DNA of 64,000 bases, from the IMG/VR virus record IMGVR_UViG_3300044679_000013, positions 1-64,000 of that record; one strand, written 5' to 3'. Shown one piece after another: positions 25,681-35,391 of the stretch. This stretch comes from a virus. Positions within the stretch are counted from its first letter, which is position 1; the number at the start of each line of letters is the position of its first letter. Under the pieces are notes generated by a model, which was not told where the DNA came from, did no database searches, and worked only from the letters and a program-made list of their open reading frames with translations. A program made the position numbers and the translations under genes.

Positions 25681-27036
25681 TCGGTCCAACTGCAAAGCAA
25701 TTGCTTTCCCTAGTTGCGGCGTGTAACCAGATTTCATAACTCGAGCCGCAGACATTTGTGCCGTTGGTGAAGCTATTAGCTCTGGCACCGCAATTCCCAT
25801 CGTTCCGCCGACAATGGCTCCCGGAATTCCGCCTCGTTGATAGCCAAGGCCTCCGCCGATTCCGGCACCCGCCAGTGCTCCGGTATGCGCCGACATGCGG
25901 TGCATGATTCGTTGTGCGGTTGGAGCACCATTTGCCAAGATTGAGGCGCGTTGCTTGACGGGAATTAAGCTAGAAATTCTCTGATTTAACTCTTGCGACT
26001 CTGGTACAGCCTTATCGAGTTCACTATCCAAAGCACCATAGACTCGCTGAATAATAGCTTTAGTCTTATCCTTCTGACCTTCTGTCCAGTTGTCTACTAA
26101 ATCACCAATGCCCCGCTTCATCTCCAAGATGTTTTCTGCTGACATCTGCGAAGGGATAGCCTTGCCCGTATAGCGATTTTTAGTTAACTGGTCCTTGACC
26201 TCCTGAAGATTCTCGGCTATTGGACTATTTCTCTTCTGGAATGTGGCGATCTGTGCATCTAAGTCTTGAATTGCTTTGCTGCTGCTGGTCGGGATGGCAG
26301 ATTTCGCCGCAGCTTGCTCCAGTTGTCCAGTAAGTGCATGCGCCTTGGCTCCAGCCTCATCGAAAACCGATGCGGGGCGGACACTCTTTAGTTCGTTCAG
26401 TGCAGCATCGCCGATAGTTCTGCCATGCCCACGCATCCGATTCGTAACGCCCAAAGCAGATTCAGCGATAATCGGCGCTACCTTTTGTAAACCTTGATTG
26501 ACGAGTTCTCCACCTGCTCCCGCTTCGGCGCCAGTCTTGAAATTGCCGCCCTGAGTCATATTTCTGACGCCACTTTCGACGGCTTGCGTGCCGAGTTTCG
26601 CCAGCGGGATTGCTTTCCCAGCCTTCGGCAACAAGGCTGCTAAATGCTCTTCTGCGCCAGTGGGGGCAAGCCACTCACCAACTTGCTCACCGCCGTACCC
26701 AAGCTGCTGCGCGAATCCATGCGGCACCATCGGAGCGGCAGGCGCATTGTTAGCTCCGACGCCAGTTCCAGATAGATATGGCGGGGTAGCGTGCTCTCCG
26801 AGAACACCCGCGGTGTGCATCAAGCCCTTAGCCGCACCTTTGGCAAAATCTTTTGCCGTATCCCAGCCCTGCTCTAGAAGAGAAGGTTCTGGAGCGGCAG
26901 TAGAAACAGTGGGAGTTGAGTTCTTGCTTTTAGCCGCCTCTTCCCACGGATCATTCTCAGCAGGCGCAGTTGTGTTAGTAGCAGTTTGTGCCGCTGCTGG
27001 CCGTGAAGCTGCCGCGTCCTCCCAGGGATCGCCCAT
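25639..27036 (-). CDS. Internal virion or ejection-type protein
   Basis: The start is the ATG at 27036, which overlaps the upstream stop as TAATG and begins MGDPWEDAA; a DPWEEAA copy occurs near residue 30. The 465-residue product is long, Ala-rich and helical, with a Gly-rich hydrophobic stretch near residues 385-420 that could cross a membrane. The N-terminal DPWE motif and the position after the nozzle-like gene are typical of podovirus ejection proteins. This is by context. Confidence 0.65.
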   Translation of the reverse strand: MGDPWEDAAASRPAAAQTATNTTAPAENDPWEEAAKSKNSTPTVSTAAPEPSLLEQGWDTAKDFAKGAAKGLMHTAGVLGEHATPPYLSGTGVGANNAPAAPMVPHGFAQQLGYGGEQVGEWLAPTGAEEHLAALLPKAGKAIPLAKLGTQAVESGVRNMTQGGNFKTGAEAGAGGELVNQGLQKVAPIIAESALGVTNRMRGHGRTIGDAALNELKSVRPASVFDEAGAKAHALTGQLEQAAAKSAIPTSSSKAIQDLDAQIATFQKRNSPIAENLQEVKDQLTKNRYTGKAIPSQMSAENILEMKRGIGDLVDNWTEGQKDKTKAIIQRVYGALDSELDKAVPESQELNQRISSLIPVKQRASILANGAPTAQRIMHRMSAHTGALAGAGIGGGLGYQRGGIPGAIVGGTMGIAVPELIASPTAQMSAARVMKSGYTPQLGKAIALQLDRSPEEEKEEAGKEQ

Positions 27037-28514
27037 TACTTTTTCTCCGCAACGGTCCAACCGTCTTCCGCCGCTAGTTTCTTAGCTTTAGGTACATCAT
27101 TCCCTGCTAGGTCCAAGTAGTAGTGCATAGTAGAAGTGCTAGGCACTCGGTCTGGACCGTCATCTTCCGCGCCTGCGTATTTAGCCAAGCTTCGGGCTTT
27201 TACTACGTCTTGAGCGAAGCGATCTCGTGCGAGATTGACCATCGACTTCATTTGCTCTGGCCCAAGAGTTACGCCTGACAGATAGCCGTCTTTGTCGAAC
27301 TTCGCCTTTATATTGGCTAGCCAAGGCTGGGATTTTTGCGCCTCATCTAGGATGGCCTGAGTGATCCTTGCTCCTTTTTGCAAGCCCATAGTCATGCCGA
27401 TATGATTAGTTAGAAGGTTAAGCATGGCCTGCTGATCGTGGTTCTTGAGAGCAGTGTCGAGGCTGCTAGTCATTACGTTGTAGCGTTCGGCAGACGCTAG
27501 CGGGTCTGCGTAAATCTTGGCTACTTCTTGGCGAGCCTTGATATTTTCCGCTTTGCTCCCTCTGTCTTGGCCTAAGTCGATCTTGACTCCAGCCTGAGTT
27601 TTCCCCGTCGCATTATTCAATTGCCCAGCAAGTTCCTTGGCGTCGGCATCACTCATGCCTTCCTTGAATACGTCCGTTGGCAAGTGATTTTTAGTCAGAA
27701 TCGGATTCCAGATAGCGTTGCGTTGTGAAGCTTGGTCCGCGCTCAGTGGTGGAACCTTGGTTCCCGCAGGTTCTTTCTGGAGACTTGTGATTGTGTCCGA
27801 TACTTGCCCCACTCGTGGATCGTCGCTAGGATTTACGTGCTTATCGAGGTCTTCGCTGACGATCCCGGCGAGCACCTGTTGAGGAGTTTCTGGTTTATCA
27901 GGCTTGGGATTCTGCAAAGCAGCCGTCTGCGCTTCTTTCAATCCTGTTTCAGCAGGAATCGCTCCAGTCTGCGCCTGTTCGTGCGCAGTCGTGGCTTCTT
28001 TCCCGGCTAGTTCTGCCTGTTGCGCTTCTTGTTTCTCAGCCTGTCTTTCCTTGGCTTCCGCATTCATCGTTGTTCCGGGAATGGCCGACTCTACTGCTCC
28101 TACTGCTGGGATAACTTTGCCAACTGCCTGCCCAGCGGTATCTAGCGCTCTCGCGCCACCAGCGCCAATTTCTCCCAATACCCTAAGAATCGGATTGTGG
28201 ATGTTTTCCGCTTTCGACCACAGCGAAGCGACTCCGGTTTGAATCGGGGCCGATTTCGGATGTTCGGCGTGCTGCAAGCTTCTATCTTCTAAGTCCTCTG
28301 TACTTCCCGGAGTGATAGGAATCGCTCTGCCTGAGGGCAAGGGACGTGGGGCAACGCGAGACTCCAAATCTTCCGTGGAACCTACTGGTATCGGGCGTGC
28401 GGTCGGTGCTGGAGCTACAGGCTCTGAGTAGGCAGGGATAGCCCTCCGCTTTAAATCCTCTGGGGGATTCTCATCTTCTACATCTGCTACCGGGATTGGG
28501 GTATCGTCTGCCAT
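27036..28514 (-). CDS. Internal virion or ejection-type protein with STEDLE repeats
   Basis: The ATG at 28514 overlaps the upstream stop (TAATG). The N-terminal 100 residues are disordered, Pro-rich and contain two GSTEDLE repeats each followed by a basic PSGRAIPI-like segment. The middle is helical and Gln/Glu-rich, and the C-terminal half is a long helical region. It lies between two other internal-protein candidates. Confidence 0.65.
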   Translation of the reverse strand: MADDTPIPVADVEDENPPEDLKRRAIPAYSEPVAPAPTARPIPVGSTEDLESRVAPRPLPSGRAIPITPGSTEDLEDRSLQHAEHPKSAPIQTGVASLWSKAENIHNPILRVLGEIGAGGARALDTAGQAVGKVIPAVGAVESAIPGTTMNAEAKERQAEKQEAQQAELAGKEATTAHEQAQTGAIPAETGLKEAQTAALQNPKPDKPETPQQVLAGIVSEDLDKHVNPSDDPRVGQVSDTITSLQKEPAGTKVPPLSADQASQRNAIWNPILTKNHLPTDVFKEGMSDADAKELAGQLNNATGKTQAGVKIDLGQDRGSKAENIKARQEVAKIYADPLASAERYNVMTSSLDTALKNHDQQAMLNLLTNHIGMTMGLQKGARITQAILDEAQKSQPWLANIKAKFDKDGYLSGVTLGPEQMKSMVNLARDRFAQDVVKARSLAKYAGAEDDGPDRVPSTSTMHYYLDLAGNDVPKAKKLAAEDGWTVAEKK

Positions 28515-29071
28515 TACATTGCCGCGATCTTTGCTCCAGTCAGAGCGCCCTGATTGGCCGCGTTGTACCAGCCGAGGTCTGCGTTCTGTACTGCGCTCTG
28601 TGCTCCGGTCCAATCCTGAATTGCGTTGTTTGAAAGTCCAAGCGCCTGCAGTGCCGCGCTTACATCTGTCCCGTACATCTTTTCCAAGCCTTGCGAACCT
28701 TCCTGCTGCTGCTGTTGTTTCAATTGCTCATTCGCCATGTCTGTATTCAGGACGTTGTTTGATTGCTGCTGCATGGCGTTTCTAGTCGTCGCGTCGATTA
28801 CCCCCGGAACTGCCGCAGTGTTGCCTGTACGCGAAGCGTTCAGAGTCGCCGCTTCTTTTCCTGCACCCAATGCGCCTGCAGTAGCCTGACCGCCCTGCGT
28901 CTGCATCTGCGACAAGTCTTGCTGTCCGAATCCTTGCGGATTGGTTAACTCGTTCTGGAGAAATGGCAATTCGGTTGAGGCAATCTGTCCACCTTGACCC
29001 TGATAGCCTTCCGAATAGTTACGAGCTATGCCTTGATTTGTTTGGGCCGCAGTGCTAGAGCCTTTCGACAT
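28514..29071 (-). CDS. Gln-rich internal virion-type protein
   Basis: The 185-residue product is rich in Gln, Asn and Ala, includes a run of six Gln residues, and ends with a NAANQGALTGAKIAAM helix. Similar small Gln-rich proteins are the first of the ejection set in many podoviruses. The assignment is by composition and place. Confidence 0.6.
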   Translation of the reverse strand: MSKGSSTAAQTNQGIARNYSEGYQGQGGQIASTELPFLQNELTNPQGFGQQDLSQMQTQGGQATAGALGAGKEAATLNASRTGNTAAVPGVIDATTRNAMQQQSNNVLNTDMANEQLKQQQQQEGSQGLEKMYGTDVSAALQALGLSNNAIQDWTGAQSAVQNADLGWYNAANQGALTGAKIAAM

Positions 29072-29530
29072 TTACCTAGCCGCCTTTCCACGAAAACGCG
29101 AGAGGCATTCACCGACATTGAGCCAGTAATGAACCCAGAGCGCTTTTCTCCATCCCAAACTCATCAAGCGCCGCCCAAATGCAGGAAATTTGGGGTCGAG
29201 AGCTACATAGGCCTCTTGCACTCCGCTTTTCTTTAGTTTTTCGGCTATGGGGCGGTGTAGATCGGCAAACATTCGCATTCGTTCGCCAGGAGTTCCCCAC
29301 GTAGGGTCGAAGACTCCGAAAAGCTGCGCTTCCAGTTGGGCTGCCACCATTCCCACTACTTTCCCCTCTTCCTCAATGACCAGCGCGGCTCTTTTCTTCT
29401 GTAATTGGCCCTTTTTCCGGCCGTGTTTGTGAAACATGTATGACAAATCAGGAAAATCGAACCCGTATCCGGTTCTGCTATAGATTTCTCGCAAAATCGG
29501 CACGTCTGAGGCTCGTAAGTCCCTGATCAC
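29072..29530 (-). CDS. GNAT-family N-acetyltransferase
   Basis: A GTG at 29530 is used; CAGGATAC before it is a weak ribosome site. The protein begins with the GNAT beta1-alpha1 pattern (IRDLRASDVPILREIYSR), followed by a central VIEEEGKVVGMVAAQL strand pair and a C-terminal helix-strand. It lies alone among virion genes with its own late-type promoter 10 bases upstream. Phage acetyltransferases in this position are common and their targets are unknown. Confidence 0.8.
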   Translation of the reverse strand: MIRDLRASDVPILREIYSRTGYGFDFPDLSYMFHKHGRKKGQLQKKRAALVIEEEGKVVGMVAAQLEAQLFGVFDPTWGTPGERMRMFADLHRPIAEKLKKSGVQEAYVALDPKFPAFGRRLMSLGWRKALWVHYWLNVGECLSRFRGKAAR

Positions 29531-29540
29531 ACGTATCCTG

Positions 29541-29558
29541 TCTGGATTATCTAAACTG
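29541..29558 (-). promoter_or_regulatory. Late-promoter-type element, copy A
   Basis: On the minus strand this reads CAGTTTAGATAATCCAGA. It is one of seven copies with core GTTTARATAATC. It lies 10 bases before the GTG of the acetyltransferase gene. There is no TTGACA-like box at the usual -35 distance. Confidence 0.6.
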
Positions 29559-29575
29559 TTTTTGAAGTTTGGAGA

Positions 29576-30100
29576 TTAGCGGGTGATGGTTTTCCCGGCG
29601 CCGGCCCCGCCGCCCGTGTTTGGCTTGCCCGTTCCTGATCCCTGAGATACGGAAAGCGGTTGAGTGGCGCTTCCTGTCACAACTACGGGGATCTGGGCGT
29701 TAACCGGAGAACTTGGAGGGCCGCCAGTCCTGATTTGGCTATAGCCTCGCACGTAATATGTGCCGTTCGGGAGGGTAAATTGACCATTTCGCCACGGTCC
29801 TAACGTTTGGCCGCGCGGATTCGTGAATGCTGGCGAAGTATCGTACTCAACGTGGTAATCAATCGCTCTTGGCACATTGGAATTGTCTGTGATCGCAACG
29901 TCTACTAGCCCGTTTCCGAGGTGTTGGGCTTGAACCTGGGCGACGTTTGCAGGAATTACATCGGCTCCGTTCGGATCGGCCCCGAGTTGGTTGGCGAGAC
30001 TATTTATTCCACTCGAAACATCGTCAAAAGCTTCGCCCTGCCTCACAGTCTGAGGATTTTGCTTGATAACGCTCAGGGATTTGACGAGGAGCTTAGGCAT
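29576..30100 (-). CDS. Virion structural protein with fibronectin-like fold
   Basis: After about 60 helical residues, the protein shows a beta-sandwich with FTLPNGTYYVRGYSQ, typical of Fn3-like virion domains, and ends in a Gly-rich tail. It overlaps the stop/start of the nozzle-like gene. The role is inferred from position in the tail module. Confidence 0.6.
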   Translation of the reverse strand: MPKLLVKSLSVIKQNPQTVRQGEAFDDVSSGINSLANQLGADPNGADVIPANVAQVQAQHLGNGLVDVAITDNSNVPRAIDYHVEYDTSPAFTNPRGQTLGPWRNGQFTLPNGTYYVRGYSQIRTGGPPSSPVNAQIPVVVTGSATQPLSVSQGSGTGKPNTGGGAGAGKTITR

Positions 30101-33100
30101 TAAAGTGCTCCCCTGATTGGTATTATGGCTTCGTGCGAACTCAAAACCATATGTGTCAACTGAAATGCCGCATCAGTCTGACCGGCCAACGGAACTGGGT
30201 ACCATTTGATTGCCATCCTTGCCCCAGAATTCACGTTCAACCCCCACTCCAGATCGTTCAAAAGCACTCCGTTTGTAAGGTTGTAGGCTGGGATAGGGTT
30301 TTGTGGGCTTCCGCTCGTTCCCCACGCTTGCGTTAAGGGGTTCCAGACAGTCTGCGTCGTCATCCACGGATTGTTGAGGTTGTTAACCAATGCAAGCGGC
30401 TGAATTTGCCCTACGCCAGTGACGTAGGCTGTCAGATAAGTATTGATCTTCTGGTGCAGACCGAGGCCGGGTGCCATCGATTCCGTATCATGATTGAAGA
30501 AGAAATACGTTACGTAATAACTGGAAATCTGCCCGAAATCATCGTCTGTGTACTTGGCGGAATTCAGGTAGTAGAGATTCCCGGAGAACGTTTTTTGGGG
30601 GCCGCCGAAGAACATCTGGCGCTGCAGTCCAGGTCTTGTCAGAATTGCTCCGCAGCACATTGGCAGATTCCATCGTGTCCACTTCCGGCATAGATCAGTA
30701 GCAATCAACTTCCCTGAATAGGATGTATGTAAGGGGTCAGGAACGTTGTAAACCGCATCCACCGATCGATAACTCATCGGCAATACGAGGTTTGGAAGTG
30801 AACCAGAGCCAATCGGGACGCCAATATAAACAATTCGCTCAATGGGATCGTCACAGACCCAAACCTGTGTCGGAGCGTTTTGATTGATCGTTTCCCAAGT
30901 CGGTTGGATTTCCTGAGAGATTTTCTTGGGCTGCGATCCGAGGAATAACCGGAATCCGCTTCGCCCAGCCCACCAGGCCACATCTTCTGTCGTATCTACG
31001 GCATTCGGCCCAAAACAATCACATGCGTCCGCAAAGTCTGTAAACGACCAATCATCCGGCTCAGTTTGACCATTGTTCTGCGTTTGGAATAACGGTCCAT
31101 CAGTGAGAGCATAGAGATAGCTTCGTTGCTTGAAAGCCGCTGTGATTTTCGCCGATCCATCTAGCCCCAAGAGTCCGGTTTCGTCGTCGTATCCAAATTC
31201 ATTGTCAAAATAACTGAGGCGCATCTGTTGGAATAAAACTGGCTGGCTGGCGTCAATGAATTCGAGTTCGTCTATGATTAAGGTGTTTGCTGTGGCTCCG
31301 CCTGCGCCGATAAAACCGATCTTGATATAAGCATCTTGGGGAACCGTCGCAAGTGCTGGAAATGTTCCAGTAACCCAGCCTTGAGAACTTGGGATCGTGT
31401 TGATAAACGCTCCAGCAAGGAATCCGGTCGAGGCAGAAAAGATACTGGCACTCAGTAAAACGCTTCCACTCGGTCCAGACACCGATGCGAGACACCTGAA
31501 AACGTAAGGAGTGTTGGGTGCGATAATCGGCCCGCCATAATAATCCTGATAACAGGGTTGGGTCATGTAGACTTCGGTGTCTTGGCTCACCATCTGCACC
31601 GCGAAGCCTAGCGACTGATCTGTTTGCGCTGTAAGGGTAACCGCTCCCGAAGTCGTCCAATTCGGAGGGTCGCCATAGACAGACAGGACATAGAAAGGAA
31701 CGCCCGTTTGTGTTCCCGCTCCAACTCCTGAAAGAACTAGCGCTGTTCCGCTGGTCACAGATGCAATCGGGTACGGCAACCCATTGATATAGATCGTCGC
31801 GCCGGCAAAGCCCGAAAGAAATTCATTTCCGCCAACGAGCGTTACATTGTCCCCGGAAACATTCACAATCCCGCTGGCTGGCGTGTAGCCACCATCCAAT
31901 CCTGAGTTAAGAATATTTTTGACGTTGTTGATTTCGCCCCACCATCCCATTCTCCCTTCGTACTCAATACATCCTAAACATGGTGCGAGTACGACTTGAT
32001 TGAATAGATTATTGCCTTGAATATCAATCTCGGTCCCTGCGGTCAATTGGGCATCAGAGAAGTCAAGGATTCCAGCGATGGTCGTATTGTCGTTGATAAT
32101 TGTTCCGAGAGAGAGAACGGGAGAAAGACCGGCAGTCGAAGGGATATATGCGGGCGTGACGTAGAAATAAGACGATCCGTAGGCTGGAGTAAATGCAATA
32201 ATTCGTTTGGCTGTTCCGGGAGGGCCGATCAGGAGGTTGCTGTAAGAAAGAAGGTTTGTTCCTCCATCCACGGAGATTTGAATCGGAACGGACGGCGCCG
32301 TTTGCGCTCCATCCTCTGATTCGAATATCAGCACAGCATTTCTTGGCCCTGGCGGAATCTGTGCCTGAAGTTGAGCCTGTGGAGTTCCACCTGTAGAGGT
32401 TAGACTGATGTCTGGGCCGAGTTGGAAGTAGGTAAAATAGTTGTTTCCGTTCGCGTCTACTCCAACCGAAAGGATCTGAAAGATTCCACTCCATTGCTGA
32501 TAGACCGAACCCCCCGAAGAAGATGTTATCGCCCCGCTGCCCCATGTCGGATTACTGATGGTGAAAACAGTTGTGCCCCCAGAGGCAGACAGAACCTGAT
32601 ATACCGTCTGTGATCCTACGGGAAAGTCAGTTGTGTCTGAGGCGTTGATATACAGCACACTTCCCGAGGAAAGGTTTGTGAGTTGCGTGGAAATCGTGAC
32701 CGTAACGAGGCCAGTAGAATCCCGAACAATGGAAGCTATTGTCCAGTTTGGCCCGTTAATCTGCGAGCCGTTGGAATTGATGATTTGGGCATAGAAGCCA
32801 GCTTGAAATTGGCTTGGTGGAGTTCCACCCGTATAGGCTGTGACAATGCTTGCTTGACGAGAGAAATAGTTTCCCGAAAGAGTGGCTACTCCACTTTGTC
32901 CAGTAAGATCGACAAAGGTACTTCCAGTACCGACATTGAGGATAAAACCGCCTGCAATAATTTCTACGAGAATCCCAGTCACGTTGACCAAGGAAGCATT
33001 GGCTCCAGTTAATCCAGTGATTGTAACTTGGGTATTGAGCCATGATGCGGGTGGCCCCGATGCGGTCATGTAGGTGATTGTCGCGTAAACCGTAGTAACA

Positions 33101-33732
33101 ATTGGGGATTCGCCTCCTGGGTTGGGATTGAGAATCCGATGCATCCCGCTACTAATTGCCGAGGTAACAAGTTCCGTGCCAGATGGACTCGTCGTAACTA
33201 ATGGGATCGGCGATGTCGGAACATTTGCGAAGGTCGGAGCGAATCCTGGCGCATCTTGTGTAACTCTCCATACATTTTTCCCATCGTAGTATCTCGGGAC
33301 ATCGCAACCAACAAATGGGCTATCGGTAAAGATGCTGGTTTCACTCGGATTAAAGAATGCGAAAAATTGTTTATCAAAGGCGGTGACTGAACGGAATTGC
33401 GATCCCGGCGTAATGGCTACTGTACCGATCTGAGCTATCGCTAGACTTGCGGCATCCTGCTGCCAGAGACTTCCGTTGGACGATAGCCAGATGTCGAGAT
33501 TGTCTCCTGTTGGTTGGGCGTACTCTGTGAGAGATAGCTTGCTACCTGTATCGGTTGGACTTGTCAGAGCTCGATTGACGGCAGGGCGCGTACCTACTTG
33601 GCCGGGAAGGAATACTACATCGGCGCAGTCAGGCGACAATCCCGCAGGCAAATCAGTCGGGAACATGTCTTCATAAAGTGAACTGAATAATTCAAGTGCC
33701 TGGTTGAAGGCATTGGCAGCGTTGATTGTCAA
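30100..33732 (-). CDS. Large tail protein, possible tail nozzle (T7 gp12-like)
   Basis: The 1210-residue product is beta-rich throughout. The first 160 residues include DVVFLPGQVGTRP, LTEYAQ and ITPGSQFRSVTAFDKQFFAF, a pattern I associate with tail-tubular B-like proteins; the C-terminal 350 residues alternate strands around WWAGRSGFRLFLGSQPKK. It follows the adaptor-type gene directly, which is the order of the two tail-tubular genes in podoviruses. The assignment depends on order and composition. Confidence 0.6.
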   Translation of the reverse strand: MTINAANAFNQALELFSSLYEDMFPTDLPAGLSPDCADVVFLPGQVGTRPAVNRALTSPTDTGSKLSLTEYAQPTGDNLDIWLSSNGSLWQQDAASLAIAQIGTVAITPGSQFRSVTAFDKQFFAFFNPSETSIFTDSPFVGCDVPRYYDGKNVWRVTQDAPGFAPTFANVPTSPIPLVTTSPSGTELVTSAISSGMHRILNPNPGGESPIVTTVYATITYMTASGPPASWLNTQVTITGLTGANASLVNVTGILVEIIAGGFILNVGTGSTFVDLTGQSGVATLSGNYFSRQASIVTAYTGGTPPSQFQAGFYAQIINSNGSQINGPNWTIASIVRDSTGLVTVTISTQLTNLSSGSVLYINASDTTDFPVGSQTVYQVLSASGGTTVFTISNPTWGSGAITSSSGGSVYQQWSGIFQILSVGVDANGNNYFTYFQLGPDISLTSTGGTPQAQLQAQIPPGPRNAVLIFESEDGAQTAPSVPIQISVDGGTNLLSYSNLLIGPPGTAKRIIAFTPAYGSSYFYVTPAYIPSTAGLSPVLSLGTIINDNTTIAGILDFSDAQLTAGTEIDIQGNNLFNQVVLAPCLGCIEYEGRMGWWGEINNVKNILNSGLDGGYTPASGIVNVSGDNVTLVGGNEFLSGFAGATIYINGLPYPIASVTSGTALVLSGVGAGTQTGVPFYVLSVYGDPPNWTTSGAVTLTAQTDQSLGFAVQMVSQDTEVYMTQPCYQDYYGGPIIAPNTPYVFRCLASVSGPSGSVLLSASIFSASTGFLAGAFINTIPSSQGWVTGTFPALATVPQDAYIKIGFIGAGGATANTLIIDELEFIDASQPVLFQQMRLSYFDNEFGYDDETGLLGLDGSAKITAAFKQRSYLYALTDGPLFQTQNNGQTEPDDWSFTDFADACDCFGPNAVDTTEDVAWWAGRSGFRLFLGSQPKKISQEIQPTWETINQNAPTQVWVCDDPIERIVYIGVPIGSGSLPNLVLPMSYRSVDAVYNVPDPLHTSYSGKLIATDLCRKWTRWNLPMCCGAILTRPGLQRQMFFGGPQKTFSGNLYYLNSAKYTDDDFGQISSYYVTYFFFNHDTESMAPGLGLHQKINTYLTAYVTGVGQIQPLALVNNLNNPWMTTQTVWNPLTQAWGTSGSPQNPIPAYNLTNGVLLNDLEWGLNVNSGARMAIKWYPVPLAGQTDAAFQLTHMVLSSHEAIIPIRGAL

Positions 33733-34503
33733 CTATCGCCGCCTTCCTGCCCGCGTTCCCCTGAAAGGCTTCCTGTTATACGCCCCGTATTGCTCCTTGC
33801 GATCTGTGGGCGAGACCATGAGCATCACTTCCGCCTCGGCTCTAGCATGGAATTGTGCCGTAGCTTCTGCCCCGCCGCGCCCCATAGAAAGCAACTCGGC
33901 AATCAAAGATCCCATCGCCACTTCACAATCTAGAATTGGGACTTGCTGAGTGACCGAGGTAAGTCTTGGCGTGGCCACCAGATACTTCATCTTCACATCG
34001 TTGGATTGTGATGCGGGAGGGAGATAAAGAATATCGCTCTCGTAATCCCAGATGCCAAAGCGAGACGTAATCGTTCTTGTGGAAATAGAGTCGGATGCTT
34101 GCTTCATCGGAACCCAGGAACCCGTGTTTGTTCCTGACGTGACGGTCGCACGCTCCCAGAGTTCTAGTGGCTCAATCAGATCAGATGGCAGGGTAGGAGT
34201 TGAGGAATTCGAGACGCCGTTAAAGTACCCTGAGTACATCAACTGCATCTGTACGGTCGGATCGGTAGTTGCCGAAGCTCCCAAACCAACCGCTGTACCA
34301 TATTTGCTGTAAGTATTGACTCCTGCCTTTGTTAGCATCTTTCGCAGAGTCTTGTGCGCCAAATCAGCCATGGGGAGAGAAAACGGCTGAGTATCCGCAA
34401 GCAGGTTTCCGAGAATAGATTGGGCTGCATCGTTACAGATGACGCGCGCGGCCTGCAAACAATTCTCGACTTGTGGATACGGCGCTGAACTTACTACTGG
34501 CAT
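33733..34503 (-). CDS. Head-tail adaptor-type protein (T7 gp11-like)
   Basis: The 256-residue product has a helical N-terminus, then LIEPLELWERATV and FGIWDYESDILYLPPAS, a pattern that I associate with podovirus adaptor or tail-tubular A proteins. The C-terminal helix is Arg-rich. It stands just before the nozzle-like protein. A P22 gp4-type adaptor is an alternative. Confidence 0.6.
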   Translation of the reverse strand: MPVVSSAPYPQVENCLQAARVICNDAAQSILGNLLADTQPFSLPMADLAHKTLRKMLTKAGVNTYSKYGTAVGLGASATTDPTVQMQLMYSGYFNGVSNSSTPTLPSDLIEPLELWERATVTSGTNTGSWVPMKQASDSISTRTITSRFGIWDYESDILYLPPASQSNDVKMKYLVATPRLTSVTQQVPILDCEVAMGSLIAELLSMGRGGAEATAQFHARAEAEVMLMVSPTDRKEQYGAYNRKPFRGTRAGRRR

Positions 34504-34506
34504 TGG

Positions 34507-35391
34507 TTAAGCCTTTTTCGGACGTGTCGCGATTTCTTCTTTCATCTGTTCATAAGCTGCCGGGTTCAAGACGTTCTTGCAATTCGGACAGACAATCAAA
34601 TTTGGCTTAATCATCGTGCCGCAGAATCCGCAGGCTTCCAGAGTCTCCTCAATCATGATCGAGGCCCATGGGCGCGTTTCCTTTTTCCCCGTAATGTGAT
34701 TGAAGGCTCTCAAGCATTCGCGGTGCCATGGGCCGATATATCGGCGCTGCTGTGGATCGCCCATGTACCAGTCGTCTGCCTCGCGAATTCTGGACTGAAG
34801 ATCACCTAATAGCTTGGCCGTGGCCTCGGCAATCATCTTCTTTTGCTCATGCTTTGGAACAAGATATTCGAGCAGGAGTCGCTCTGCTTCGGTTTTGCTG
34901 GCGTGGGCTAATTGTTTGCGCCTTAGCTCAGGGAGATATTCGGGATCGAACGGCCGCTTGCTGATGAAAACGCCGAAGTTGGTTAACTGCGCGCTAGGGT
35001 GACTCTCCACTCCATCCGAGATTCCGCACACATCCATCGCGATATCCATCCCGCCCTCGATGAATGGTTGCTGTCTGCCGAGACCATTATTGTGCCAGCG
35101 AACGATAGCTCCCTTGATCGGGAAGGGTATGGATACAGGCTTGTCCCAGTCGCGAGGCGGGATAACGATGGTCCCCAGTTGCCCTTGCGGTTTCTCCCAC
35201 TTATGAATCGGGCTGACGTTGTAGATATAGACCATATTCAACTCGCCATCGGCAAGCTGCTGAGCTTCATATGGCATTAGTGGCCTACGCCCCTTCTTGT
35301 TGTGGGCCGCCATAACCTTCTGAACAACATCGTTTCGTGACTGACTGCCTGCACCAAACAAACTTGGGTCTGTGCTGAGTAACTCTGGCAT
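34507..35391 (-). CDS. Hypothetical virion-region protein with C-terminal zinc ribbon
   Basis: The 294-residue product has a mixed alpha/beta body and a C-terminal zinc ribbon, CGFCG then CPNCK, separated by 13 residues. It overlaps no gene and follows the 35392 gene by one base. A zinc ribbon in the middle of the capsid-tail module is uncommon. Function is unknown. Confidence 0.65.
   Translation of the reverse strand: MPELLSTDPSLFGAGSQSRNDVVQKVMAAHNKKGRRPLMPYEAQQLADGELNMVYIYNVSPIHKWEKPQGQLGTIVIPPRDWDKPVSIPFPIKGAIVRWHNNGLGRQQPFIEGGMDIAMDVCGISDGVESHPSAQLTNFGVFISKRPFDPEYLPELRRKQLAHASKTEAERLLLEYLVPKHEQKKMIAEATAKLLGDLQSRIREADDWYMGDPQQRRYIGPWHRECLRAFNHITGKKETRPWASIMIEETLEACGFCGTMIKPNLIVCPNCKNVLNPAAYEQMKEEIATRPKKA

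Noticed and set aside
25506-25700. 64-residue minus-strand frame between the ejection protein and GroES genes
   Set aside because: It overlaps the ejection protein gene and has no ribosome site; the plus-strand membrane frame there is a better, though weak, candidate.
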